Shown piece by piece: positions 1-7,687 of a stretch of DNA of 64,000 bases (its first letter is position 1; each line of letters begins with the position of its first letter). The notes under the pieces were generated by a model. It made no database searches and had not been told where the DNA came from. It saw only the letters and a program-made list of their open reading frames with translations. The DNA is taken from NCBI RefSeq assembly GCF_014650895.1, contig NZ_BMVV01000002.1:1-64000 (forward strand), read 5' to 3'. The translations under genes and the position numbers were made by a program. Source of the DNA: Streptomyces omiyaensis. Lineage in GTDB: Bacteria; Actinomycetota; Actinomycetes; Streptomycetales; Streptomycetaceae.

Positions 1-44
1 CTGCAGGGGGGACCCTGTGGGAGAGTAGGACACCGCCGAACAAT
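1..44 (+). rRNA. 3' end of 5S rRNA (truncated by window start)
   Basis: The first bases match the 3' third of an actinobacterial 5S rRNA, with a helix of the form CAGGGGGGACCCUG, then GUGGGAGAGUAGGAC, then the terminal strand CCGCCGAAC that pairs with the 5' end of 5S. A rho-independent hairpin follows within 15 bases. It is therefore the end of an rrn operon whose 16S, 23S and most of 5S lie left of the window. The exact mature 3' end, around base 41-44, is an estimate. Confidence 0.85.
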
Positions 45-53
45 CATTGTGGG

Positions 54-86
54 AAAGCCCCGCACCGTCATGGTGCGGGGCTTTTC
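54..86 (+). terminator. rrn operon terminator
   Basis: A perfect 13-bp stem (AAAGCCCCGCACC with GGTGCGGGGCTTT) with a 5-nt loop and a following TTTT lies directly after the 5S sequence. Confidence 0.9.
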
Positions 87-323
87 TGCGTTCACCACCC
101 CCTTTCCCGTGTGCACGGGAACGGGAGAGGTGCGGGGGAGAGGGTGTGGCTGGTTGCCTTCTGGGAGGGGTTCCGGAAGGGCGGGTCCCCCTGTGCCGGG
201 GGCGTGCCGCCAGGCCCGTCGGGGGGTGGTGCAGGGGCTTCTCGGCGAGGTTGTCGATGCCCCTGCGCCCCTTTCCGGCAAGCAGGGGGAGGGGAGCGGG
301 GTGAGCACCCGAACGGGAAACGG
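87..323. other. Gene-free stretch between rrn terminator and next terminator
   Basis: I see no convincing gene. Open frames exist on the plus strand, but they have no ribosome binding site, no recognisable product and the codon pattern of GC-rich noncoding DNA. Confidence 0.6.
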
Positions 324-356
324 AAAGGCTCCCGCCCTGGGAGGGCGGGAGCCTTT
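324..356. terminator. Strong terminator for the membrane protein gene
   Basis: A perfect 14-bp stem (AAAGGCTCCCGCCC with its complement) and a 5-nt loop lie just past the stop codon at 371. The A and T tails on both sides allow it to work in either direction, isolating the rrn operon from the minus-strand gene. Confidence 0.85.
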
Positions 357-370
357 CGGGACGGAACGGG

Positions 371-1531
371 TCAGTGGTCGACCGGGGTGGCGGCGGCCTT
401 GGCGAGTTCCAGGTCCAGGGCCTCGCGGCGGATGCGCTGGTCCACGTAGAGGAGGACGGTGACGCCGGCCGCGATCGGGTACGTGAGGGCGCTGCTGACG
501 ATGCCGCCGACGCCCATCACGATCAGATAGGTCCAGCTGAGCGTCGAGCCCGTGCTGTCGACGGCGAAGGCGATCGCCGCGAAGGGGATCGTCAGGATCA
601 TCGTGAAGATCATGATGAGGAGCTGGGTCAGCAGCGTGATGCCGAAGATCCGCCACCAGGCGCCCTTCACCAGCTTCGCCGAGCGCTTCAGCGCGGGCAC
701 GATGCCCTGACGCTCCAGCATCAGCGCCGGGGAGGCCAGGCTGAAGCGGATCAGCAGCGAGATGACGACGACGAACGCCGCCGTACCGCCGAAGAAGGCG
801 AGGGTCGCGCCACCGGCGCCTCCGAGGAGCACGCCCGGGAGCATCGCCGCCGTGGCGAGGAGCCCGGCGCCCAGCGGAAGGGCCAGGGAGAGCAGCAGGA
901 GCTGGGGGAGCCGGGGGCTCGCCTCCCGCCAGGCCTCGGCCAGCGTGACCGGGCGGCCCAGGATCGCCCGGCTGACCACCACGGTGAGCAGGGCGCTGGT
1001 GAAGACCGAGGCGGCCACCGACACCAGCATCGTCGGGGCCAGCTCGGTCACCGAGGCCCGGAGGTATGCCGAGGCCGCCTCCAGCTGCTCGGACGGGCTC
1101 GCGTCCGCGTGCAGGGCCGGCGGCTCCGTGGAGAGGTACCGCTGGACGAAGACCAGGGCGACCTGGGTGACGACGGCGACGGTGACCGTGACGGCCAGCA
1201 CCGTCCGCCAGTAGCGGCGGAGGATCGCGACCGATGCGTCGAGGATCTCGCCGACGCCCAGCGGGCGGAGCGGGATGACGCCCGGCTTCTCGGCCGGAGG
1301 GCCGGAGCGGCCGAGCTGCGGCGGAGGGTTCCCCCGGGCCCGGCCCGGGCGGTGCGCAGGGCCCCGGCCGTCCTGCGGCGGGGACCAGCGGCCGGCGGGC
1401 GGCTGGTCCTTCGACCACCGGGGTGCGGAGTCGTTCGTCTCCGGCGGGGAGGACTGCCCGGGGATCGCGGGGCCGTCCTGGCCGTCGGAAGGGGCGGATC
1501 CGGGCGGGTTCCAGCCCGGAGTGTCGTTCAC
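371..1531 (-). CDS. Polytopic membrane protein with Pro-rich cytoplasmic N-terminus
   Basis: The 386-residue protein has about 130 hydrophilic Pro/Gly/Arg-rich residues, then roughly six hydrophobic segments and a charged C-terminal tail with the motif YVDQRIRREALDLEL. This architecture is that of actinobacterial proteins annotated as glycerophosphoryl diester phosphodiesterase membrane-domain proteins. No catalytic phosphodiesterase motif is visible, so enzymatic activity is not supported. I chose the GTG at 1531 because GGTGG lies about seven bases upstream; a longer frame exists but continues into Arg/Pro noise. It is divergent from mtrA, a neighbour arrangement I recall from S. coelicolor. 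A role in the envelope is inference. Confidence 0.75.
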   Translation of the reverse strand: MNDTPGWNPPGSAPSDGQDGPAIPGQSSPPETNDSAPRWSKDQPPAGRWSPPQDGRGPAHRPGRARGNPPPQLGRSGPPAEKPGVIPLRPLGVGEILDASVAILRRYWRTVLAVTVTVAVVTQVALVFVQRYLSTEPPALHADASPSEQLEAASAYLRASVTELAPTMLVSVAASVFTSALLTVVVSRAILGRPVTLAEAWREASPRLPQLLLLSLALPLGAGLLATAAMLPGVLLGGAGGATLAFFGGTAAFVVVISLLIRFSLASPALMLERQGIVPALKRSAKLVKGAWWRIFGITLLTQLLIMIFTMILTIPFAAIAFAVDSTGSTLSWTYLIVMGVGGIVSSALTYPIAAGVTVLLYVDQRIRREALDLELAKAAATPVDH

Positions 1532-1930
1532 GGTCGTCCACCTCGGCGGATTGGGTCGCGGTGCCGGTCGGCGAACCGGCTCGGTCACGGCGGCCGTCCC
1601 ATCGGGCGGGCGGCGGGCCGGCTGCCATCGTGTCACGCGGGACCCCGCCGTGGGCCGGGGCGGAACGCCTTCTTTCCCGTACCCCTCCCGTCCCTCTTGC
1701 GGGCCCCTTCGCGGCTCCTTTGGCCACGGGCTTCCGCCGGACCGTGGGCGTTCGGCGTCCGGCGGGGTACGGTTCTGGGCGACCGCGGGGGTACGGGGGG
1801 TGACGGTCGTCACCGGCCGCGCGGCGCGTGGACACGGGGAGTCAGGGAGCCCGGCCTCGACGTCGTCGCAGGTCGGTGAGGTATCTCACCAGCCACCTTG
1901 AGACCGATACGGAAATGGGATGATGTCGAT
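1532..1930. promoter_or_regulatory. Divergent promoter region of membrane gene and mtrA
   Basis: About 400 bases without a gene. It contains an inverted repeat GGTGAG-GTAT-CTCACC at 1875-1890, 41 bases before the mtrA start, placed where an operator or activator site could act. The rest is GC-rich with no obvious consensus promoter that I can defend. Confidence 0.5.
1875..1890. promoter_or_regulatory. Perfect inverted repeat upstream of mtrA (candidate operator)
   Basis: GGTGAG and CTCACC flank the 4-base spacer GTAT. The symmetry and the position just upstream of mtrA suggest a dimeric regulator site. It is not the tandem GTTAC-type motif I associate with MtrA itself, so autoregulation through this element is unproven. 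Confidence 0.45.
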
Positions 1931-2608
1931 ATGAAGGGACGCGTTCTCGTCGTCGACGACGACACCGCACTGGCCGAGATGCTCGGCATCGTGCTCAAGG
2001 GTGAAGGGTTCGAGCCGTCGTTCGTCGCGGACGGCGACAAGGCGCTCGCCGCTTTTCGCGAGGCCAAGCCGGACCTCGTGCTGCTGGACCTCATGCTGCC
2101 CGGACGGGACGGCATCGAGGTGTGCCGGCTCATCAGGGCCGAGTCCGGTGTGCCGATCGTGATGCTCACGGCCAAGAGCGACACCGTCGACGTCGTCGTG
2201 GGCCTGGAGTCCGGGGCCGACGACTACATCGTCAAGCCGTTCAAGCCGAAGGAGCTCGTCGCCCGCATCCGGGCGCGGCTGCGGCGCTCCGAGGAGCCCG
2301 CGCCGGAGCAGCTCACCATCGGTGACCTGGTCATCGACGTGGCGGGGCACTCCGTGAAGCGGGACGGGCAGTCGATCGCCCTGACGCCGCTGGAGTTCGA
2401 CCTGCTGGTCGCCCTCGCGCGCAAGCCGTGGCAGGTCTTCACCCGGGAGGTGCTCCTGGAGCAGGTCTGGGGCTACCGCCACGCGGCCGACACCCGGCTG
2501 GTGAACGTCCACGTCCAGCGACTGCGCTCGAAGGTCGAGAAGGACCCCGAGCGGCCGGAGATCGTGGTGACCGTCCGCGGTGTCGGATACAAGGCGGGAC
2601 CGAGCTGA
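1931..2608 (+). CDS. mtrA: Response regulator MtrA
   Basis: This 225-residue OmpR/PhoB-family regulator has a receiver domain at about residues 3-115 (acidic pocket VVDDD, phospho-acceptor Asp53 in LLDLMLPG, conserved Thr in MLTAKSD and Lys in IVKPFKP). A winged-helix DNA-binding domain at about 130-223 ends with TVRGVGYKAG. It is close to identical to known actinobacterial MtrA. In Streptomyces MtrA controls development, antibiotic gene clusters and envelope genes. I chose the ATG at 1931 (MKGRVLVVDDD) because it gives the family's usual N-terminus. The cognate kinase gene mtrB starts one base after the stop. Confidence 0.97.
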   Translation: MKGRVLVVDDDTALAEMLGIVLKGEGFEPSFVADGDKALAAFREAKPDLVLLDLMLPGRDGIEVCRLIRAESGVPIVMLTAKSDTVDVVVGLESGADDYIVKPFKPKELVARIRARLRRSEEPAPEQLTIGDLVIDVAGHSVKRDGQSIALTPLEFDLLVALARKPWQVFTREVLLEQVWGYRHAADTRLVNVHVQRLRSKVEKDPERPEIVVTVRGVGYKAGPS

Positions 2609-2609
2609 T

Positions 2610-4616
2610 ATGAGCAAGGGCAGTACTGCTCCGGAGTCCCCTGACCCCGGGGGCCTCACGGGGCGGGCTGCCGGACCGGGACGGGGGGGCTCGCGTTCCG
2701 GCCGCCTGATACGCGGTGGACGACTCCTGCAGGACGGGACGCCGGGCGGACGGGTCTTCCGGATCGTCGCCCGGCTGGTGCGGCGACCCCTGTTGCCCGC
2801 CGTGCGCCTGTGGCGGAGGAACATCCAGCTGCGGGTCGTCGCGGGCACCCTCCTGATGTCCCTGGGCGTCGTGCTGCTCCTCGGCCTGGTCGTCATCGGG
2901 CAGGTCCGCAACGGTCTGCTCGAAACCAAGGAGAAGGCCGCCCAGACCCAGGCCGCCGGCGGGTTCTCCGCCGCGCAGGACCGGGCGGCGACCACGCCGC
3001 CCGTGCCCGGGCAGGACGGGGTGCGGGCCGGTTCCTCGGTGAACTGGCGCTCCACCCTCGTCGAGCAGCTCGCCAGCGGCGGACAGAACGCGTTCAACGT
3101 GGTCGCGCTCTCGCTGGACTCCGGCGACACCGCGAGCCGCGGCGCCCGCGCCTCCGGCGAGGTCGACCCCGCGCGGTCCGTCCCCGCCGACCTGCGGCAC
3201 TGGGTGGCCCAGGGCAACGGCCCCTTCCAGAAGTTCGGGCGCATCCACTACACCAGCGACAAGCCGGCCGAGCCGGGGCTCGTCATCGGCAAGCGGCTCA
3301 ACGACGCCGAGGGCAAGCAGTACGAGCTCTACTACCTCTTCCCGCTGACCCAGGAGGAGGACTCCCTCACCCTGGTCAAGACCACCCTGGCGACCGCCGG
3401 GCTCTTCGTCGTGGTGCTGCTCGGGGTGATCGCCTGGTTCGTGGTGCGGCAGGTCGTCAGCCCCGTGCGGATGGCGGCCGGGATCGCCGAGCGGCTCTCC
3501 GCCGGGCGGCTCCAGGAGCGGATGAAGGTCACCGGCGAGGACGACATCGCCCGCCTCGGCGAGGCCTTCAACAAGATGGCCTCCAACCTCCAGCTCAAGA
3601 TCCAGCAGCTGGAGGAGCTCTCCCGGATGCAGCGGCGGTTCGTCTCCGACGTCTCGCACGAGCTGCGGACGCCGCTGACCACGGTCCGGATGGCGGCCGA
3701 CGTCATCCACGAGGCCCGCGTCGACTTCGACCCCGTCACCGCGCGCTCCGCGGAACTCCTCGGCGACCAGCTCGACCGCTTCGAGTCGCTGCTCGCCGAC
3801 CTCCTGGAGATCAGCCGCTTCGACGCCGGTGCCGCCGCCCTGGAGGCCGAGCCGATCGACCTGCGGCAGGTGGTGCGCCGGGTCATCGGCGGCGCCGAGC
3901 CGCTCGCCGAGCGGAAGGGCACCCGGATCGTCGTCGTCGGCGACGAGCAGCCCGTGGTCGCCGAGGCCGACGCCCGCCGGGTCGAGCGCGTCCTGCGCAA
4001 CCTGGTGGTCAACGCCGTCGAGCACGGCGAGGGCAAGGACGTCGTGGTCAAGCTGGCCGCGGCCGGCGGGGCCGTCGCCGTCGCCGTACGCGACTACGGC
4101 GTCGGCCTGAAGCCGGGCGAGGCCACCCGGGTCTTCAACCGGTTCTGGCGCGCCGACCCGGCACGCGCGCGTACCACCGGCGGAACGGGCCTCGGCCTGT
4201 CGATCGCCGTCGAGGACGCGCGGCTGCACGGCGGCTGGCTCCAGGCCTGGGGCGAGCCCGGCGGCGGTTCGCAGTTCCGGCTCACGCTGCCGCGCACCGC
4301 GGACGAGCCGCTGCGCGGCTCGCCGATCCCGCTGGAGCCGGAGGACTCCCGGCGCAACCGGGAGCAGGCCGCCGCGCAGCGGGCGCAGGACACCGGCCGG
4401 GCCGCCTCGGTGCCGGCCCAGCCGGCCGGGGAGCGGCCCTCGCTGCCCGCCGTGCCGCCGCGGATCCCGGCGCCGCCGCGGGCGGCCGTCGACCCGGCGG
4501 CGCTGCCCGGCAGCGGCGCCAGGGTGGTGGCCAGGACGGCGGCGGAGGCCGAGCACGGCCAGGGCACGGGAACGGCGGGGAACGCGGAGCGGGAGGACGG
4601 CACAGGTGGGCGCTGA
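2610..4616 (+). CDS. mtrB: Sensor histidine kinase MtrB
   Basis: The 668-residue membrane kinase partners MtrA. After a basic Gly-rich N-terminus there are two membrane segments, at about residues 73-97 and 260-282, that bracket an extracytoplasmic sensing region. A HAMP linker, a HisKA domain with His350 in DVSHELRTP, and a HATPase domain with the N box NLVVNAVEHG and G box GTGLGLSI follow. The last 90 or so residues form a Pro/Ala/Arg-rich tail typical of Streptomyces MtrB. The start ATG is one base after the mtrA stop, so translation is coupled, and the end overlaps lpqB by 11 bases. MtrB is expected to sense an envelope state, with LpqB as modulator. Confidence 0.97.
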   Translation: MSKGSTAPESPDPGGLTGRAAGPGRGGSRSGRLIRGGRLLQDGTPGGRVFRIVARLVRRPLLPAVRLWRRNIQLRVVAGTLLMSLGVVLLLGLVVIGQVRNGLLETKEKAAQTQAAGGFSAAQDRAATTPPVPGQDGVRAGSSVNWRSTLVEQLASGGQNAFNVVALSLDSGDTASRGARASGEVDPARSVPADLRHWVAQGNGPFQKFGRIHYTSDKPAEPGLVIGKRLNDAEGKQYELYYLFPLTQEEDSLTLVKTTLATAGLFVVVLLGVIAWFVVRQVVSPVRMAAGIAERLSAGRLQERMKVTGEDDIARLGEAFNKMASNLQLKIQQLEELSRMQRRFVSDVSHELRTPLTTVRMAADVIHEARVDFDPVTARSAELLGDQLDRFESLLADLLEISRFDAGAAALEAEPIDLRQVVRRVIGGAEPLAERKGTRIVVVGDEQPVVAEADARRVERVLRNLVVNAVEHGEGKDVVVKLAAAGGAVAVAVRDYGVGLKPGEATRVFNRFWRADPARARTTGGTGLGLSIAVEDARLHGGWLQAWGEPGGGSQFRLTLPRTADEPLRGSPIPLEPEDSRRNREQAAAQRAQDTGRAASVPAQPAGERPSLPAVPPRIPAPPRAAVDPAALPGSGARVVARTAAEAEHGQGTGTAGNAEREDGTGGR

Positions 4617-6477
4617 CGGGCGACGGCGGGCGGGGCGGGGACGGGGCGGTCGCGTCCTGGTGCTGGCCGCCTGCGGCGGACTCCTGGCGACGGGCTGCGC
4701 CACCATGCCCGACAGCGGTGACGTGCAGGCGGTACGGGGGGCCAACCCCGGCGACTCGCAGGTGCGGGTCTACGCCGTCGCCCCCCGGGAGAACGCGACC
4801 CCGGACGAGATCGTCGACGGCTTCCTGGAGGCCATGACCAGTGACGACCCCGGCTTCGCGACCGCCCGCAAGTACCTGACCTCGCAGGCCGCCAAGAGCT
4901 GGAAGCCGGAGGAGAGCATCACGGTGCTCGCCACCGCGCCCGACCGCGAGCAGCCCGACCGCAACGCGGACCCCGAGAACCAGGGGCGCGCGTACCCCAT
5001 CTCCGGCCGGAAGATCGCGACCGTCGACGCCCGGCACGCGTACCAGCCGAACAGCCCGGTGGAGTACGCGCAGGCGATCCACGTGGTGCAGGAGGCCGTG
5101 GCCGAAGGCAAGGACAAGGAGTGGCGGATCGACAGCCTGCCGTCCGGCCTCGTCCTCGGGGAGCCCGACTTCCTGCGCAACTACCGGTCGGTCAACAAGT
5201 ACTACTTCGCGTCCGGCGAGGACTGGCTGGTCGCCGACCCCGTCTACATCCGGCAGCGCCAGGACCCGGTCACCCGGATGGATCCGGTGACGCAGACCGT
5301 GAGGGCGCTCCTGGCGGGGCCGACGCACTGGCTGCGGCCGGCCGTCGACTCGACCTTCCCCTCCGGCACGGAGCTGAAGAAGGGCGTCACCACGCTCACC
5401 ACGGACGACCAGTCCACGCTGAAGGTGCCGCTGAGCGTGAAGTCCGACCGTTTCGGCGGCGAGGTGTGCCGGCGGCTCGCGGCCCAGCTGCTCGTCACCC
5501 TCGGCGACCTGCCCTCCGTCCGGGTCGACCAGGTCGAGCTCCAGGACGTCGAGGGGGGCGTCGTGTGCCGGCTCGGCAAGGAGCAGGCGGCGGAGTTCGA
5601 GGCGGTGCAGGACACCGGGCAGGTCGAGACGCCGTACTTCCTCGACGACAACGGCAGGATGATGGCCCTCGCCCCGGGCGGGAAGGACGTCGTCCAGCCG
5701 ACCGAGGTGCCGGGACCGCTGGGCAGCGGCGTGGTGCCGCTGGGCTCGCTCGCGGTGGCCCGCGGCGGGACCCGGGCGGCCGGCGTCTCCGAGGACGGCT
5801 CCTCGCTCTACGTCTCCTCGATCACCACCGAGCAGGAGCAGCTGCCGCCGGTCCTCAGGAGCAAGGCGGCGGTGACCGCGGCGACGAAGGACCGGCTCTC
5901 GCAGCCCAGCTGGGACGGGCGGGGCGACCTGTGGATCGCCGACCGGGCCCGGGGCCACCAGCGGCTCGTGGTCGTGCCCGACGGCACTGGCAAGTGGATC
6001 GAGGTCCGCACGCCCTGGCTCGGGGAGGACACCCGGGTCGAGTCGCTGCGGGTCTCGGCCGACGGGGTGCGGATCGCGCTCCTGATCACCCGCGACGGGA
6101 AGACCACCCTCCAGATCGGCCGGATCGAGCGCCAGGACGGCGCGGACGAGCAGGTCGTGTCCGTGGTGGACCTCCAGCCGGCCGCGCCGCGCATGGAGTC
6201 GGTCTCCTCCGTCTCCTGGGCCGGGCCGAGCCGGCTCGTCGTGGTCGGGCGCGAGGCCGGCGGCGTGCAGCAGATCCGCTACCTCCAGACCGACGGCTCC
6301 ACCTCGGCGAGCTCGGTGCTGCCGGGCCTCAACGGGGTCAACGCGGTGGCCGCGCCGCACGAGGAGACCGAGCCTCTGGTGGTCGAATCGGGCAACGACG
6401 GCATCGTGCGGCTGATGCCGGGGGCCAACTGGCAGCCGGTGGTCAAGTCCGGGAGCGCGCCGGTCTATCCCGGGTAG
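4606..6477 (+). CDS. lpqB: Lipoprotein LpqB, MtrAB-associated
   Basis: The 623-residue secreted lipoprotein starts with a basic, hydrophobic signal peptide and a lipobox LATGC with lipidated Cys31. The N-terminal half holds a GerMN-type domain, and the C-terminal half is the beta-propeller-like LpqB domain, with SVSWAGPSRLVVVGR as a typical blade segment. In actinobacteria LpqB interacts with the extracellular part of MtrB and modulates MtrA phosphorylation. The GTG start at 4606 overlaps mtrB by 11 bases, giving a tightly coupled mtrA-mtrB-lpqB operon. Confidence 0.95.
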   Translation: MGADGRRRAGRGRGGRVLVLAACGGLLATGCATMPDSGDVQAVRGANPGDSQVRVYAVAPRENATPDEIVDGFLEAMTSDDPGFATARKYLTSQAAKSWKPEESITVLATAPDREQPDRNADPENQGRAYPISGRKIATVDARHAYQPNSPVEYAQAIHVVQEAVAEGKDKEWRIDSLPSGLVLGEPDFLRNYRSVNKYYFASGEDWLVADPVYIRQRQDPVTRMDPVTQTVRALLAGPTHWLRPAVDSTFPSGTELKKGVTTLTTDDQSTLKVPLSVKSDRFGGEVCRRLAAQLLVTLGDLPSVRVDQVELQDVEGGVVCRLGKEQAAEFEAVQDTGQVETPYFLDDNGRMMALAPGGKDVVQPTEVPGPLGSGVVPLGSLAVARGGTRAAGVSEDGSSLYVSSITTEQEQLPPVLRSKAAVTAATKDRLSQPSWDGRGDLWIADRARGHQRLVVVPDGTGKWIEVRTPWLGEDTRVESLRVSADGVRIALLITRDGKTTLQIGRIERQDGADEQVVSVVDLQPAAPRMESVSSVSWAGPSRLVVVGREAGGVQQIRYLQTDGSTSASSVLPGLNGVNAVAAPHEETEPLVVESGNDGIVRLMPGANWQPVVKSGSAPVYPG

Positions 6478-6529
6478 CCGGTCTGTCCCGGGGAGCCTCC
6501 CGGCTAGCGGTCTGTTTCCTGGGGCCCGG

Positions 6530-6552
6530 TTGTCCACAGGGCGTCGTCCACA
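6530..6552 (+). promoter_or_regulatory. Pair of DnaA-box-like sequences upstream of comF
   Basis: TTGTCCACA at 6530-6538 matches the preferred Streptomyces DnaA box, and TCGTCCACA follows at 6544-6552, 14 bases from start to start, about half a helical turn beyond one full turn. They lie in the short gap between lpqB and comF. Two 9-mers could also be chance in GC-rich DNA. Confidence 0.35.
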
Positions 6553-6591
6553 GGGGTGGCGGCGGGCCCCGCGCGCGGTCATCGTGGAGGC

Positions 6592-7395
6592 ATGCGGGGC
6601 TGGTGGCGCGAGATCTCCGGGCTGGTGCTGTCCGGCGCCTGCGAGGGCTGCGGAGCGCCCAGGACCGGGCTGTGCGCGCGGTGCGCGGGCGCGCTCGCCG
6701 GGCCGGGGGCCGGCCGGGTGCGGCCCGCGCCGGAGCCGGCGGGGCTGCCGGTGGTGCACGCCGCCGTGCCGTACGAGGGAGCGGTACGGGCGCTGCTGAT
6801 CGCCCACAAGGAACGCGGGGCCCTGGGGCTCGCCGGGGTGCTGGGAGGGGCGCTCGCGGGGGCCGTGGAGGCCGCTGCGGCCCCCGTGGCGGGCCCGGGG
6901 GAGCGTCCGCTGCTCCTGGTGCCGGTGCCGTCCTCGCGGCGCTCGGTGCGGGCCCGGGGGCACGATCCGACGCGGCGGGTGGCGCTGGCCGCGGCGGCGC
7001 GGCTGCGGCGGGCGGGACGGCCGGCGCGGGTGGTGCCGGTGCTGCGGCAGCGGCGGGCCGTGGCGGACCAGGCGGGGCTGGACGCGCGCGGGCGGCGGGC
7101 GAACCTGGCCGGGGCGCTGGAGGTGGTGCGGGGCGGCGGGCGGCTGCTGGCGGCCGGACAGGTGGTCCTGGTGGACGACCTGATGACCACCGGCGCGACG
7201 CTCGCGGAGGCGGCGCGCGCCCTCGGGGTCGTACATCCGCCGTTCATCCCCGGGCCGGCGGAAAGAGCGGCCGGTGATTTCGCGCAGCACGAATTCGAAC
7301 AGCGGGTGGCGGCTGTGATCGCATCATCTCCCGCTTCGTTCGAAATAAACCGGAACTCGCCAAGAACTTGGATCGTTGCAGGTGGTGAGAGGTGA
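6592..7395 (+). CDS. comF: ComF-like phosphoribosyltransferase
   Basis: A 267-residue ComF-family protein. The N-terminus has a four-cysteine zinc motif (CEGC then CARC, within residues about 13-28), and the C-terminal part carries the PRPP-binding loop VVLVDDLMTTGATLAEA. ComF proteins support DNA uptake or recombination-linked functions in several bacteria; the substrate in Streptomyces is unknown. The ATG at 6592 has GGAGG just upstream. After the PRTase fold there is a tail of about 50 residues ending in SFEINRNSPRTWIVAGGER. The DNA there is AT-richer than the rest of the gene, which raises the question whether it is really selected as protein or is leader DNA for hpf. Confidence 0.85.
   Translation: MRGWWREISGLVLSGACEGCGAPRTGLCARCAGALAGPGAGRVRPAPEPAGLPVVHAAVPYEGAVRALLIAHKERGALGLAGVLGGALAGAVEAAAAPVAGPGERPLLLVPVPSSRRSVRARGHDPTRRVALAAAARLRRAGRPARVVPVLRQRRAVADQAGLDARGRRANLAGALEVVRGGGRLLAAGQVVLVDDLMTTGATLAEAARALGVVHPPFIPGPAERAAGDFAQHEFEQRVAAVIASSPASFEINRNSPRTWIVAGGER
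7352..7377 (+). promoter_or_regulatory. Candidate ECF-type promoter for hpf with embedded palindrome
   Basis: GGAAC at 7352-7356 and GTT at 7375-7377 are 18 bases apart, the layout of SigR-like ECF promoters (GGAAT-N18-GTT). A perfect inverted repeat CCAAG-AA-CTTGG at 7360-7371 sits inside the spacer. The site overlaps the end of comF and would give a leader of about 300 nt for hpf. This is a pattern match only. Confidence 0.35.
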
Positions 7396-7687
7396 AAGCC
7401 TCCGAATGGAGGTAAGTCTCGGCAGCGGGTGCCGACACCCGTCCGAAGGAGCTATGTTCGGTTGTGAGGAAAGGTAAAACACCGAACCTCACTGCATACA
7501 TGGTTGCGCACAGGACAGGAGTTCAGGGCGAATTAACCTCTCGTCGATGGGGTGGCGATCTTGTCGGCTGGGGAGGAGGAGGGCGAAGTCGCCAAGTCCG
7601 AGCTCCGGTGAGACCGCCGGAGCTGGTGCAAAGGGAGATGCCCGCCGGCCTGGGAGCCGGGCGGGCGATCCGGGAACGGAGTTCTGC
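7396..7687 (+). promoter_or_regulatory. Long structured leader of hpf
   Basis: The 292 bases between comF and hpf are unusually AT-rich for this genome and full of pairing segments. GTTCGGT 7456-7462 can pair with ACCGAAC 7481-7487, while GTGAG 7464-7468 can pair with CTCAC 7488-7492, an interleaved H-type pseudoknot. Further downstream are hairpins GAGCTCCGG/CCGGAGCT near 7600-7625 and GCCCGCCGG/GCCGGGCGGGC near 7639-7667. No small ORF with a good ribosome site was recognised. Confidence 0.45.

Noticed and set aside
7396..7687. c-di-AMP (ydaO-type) riboswitch before hpf
   Set aside because: I could not find the conserved core of that class; the pairing is a simple interleaved pseudoknot.
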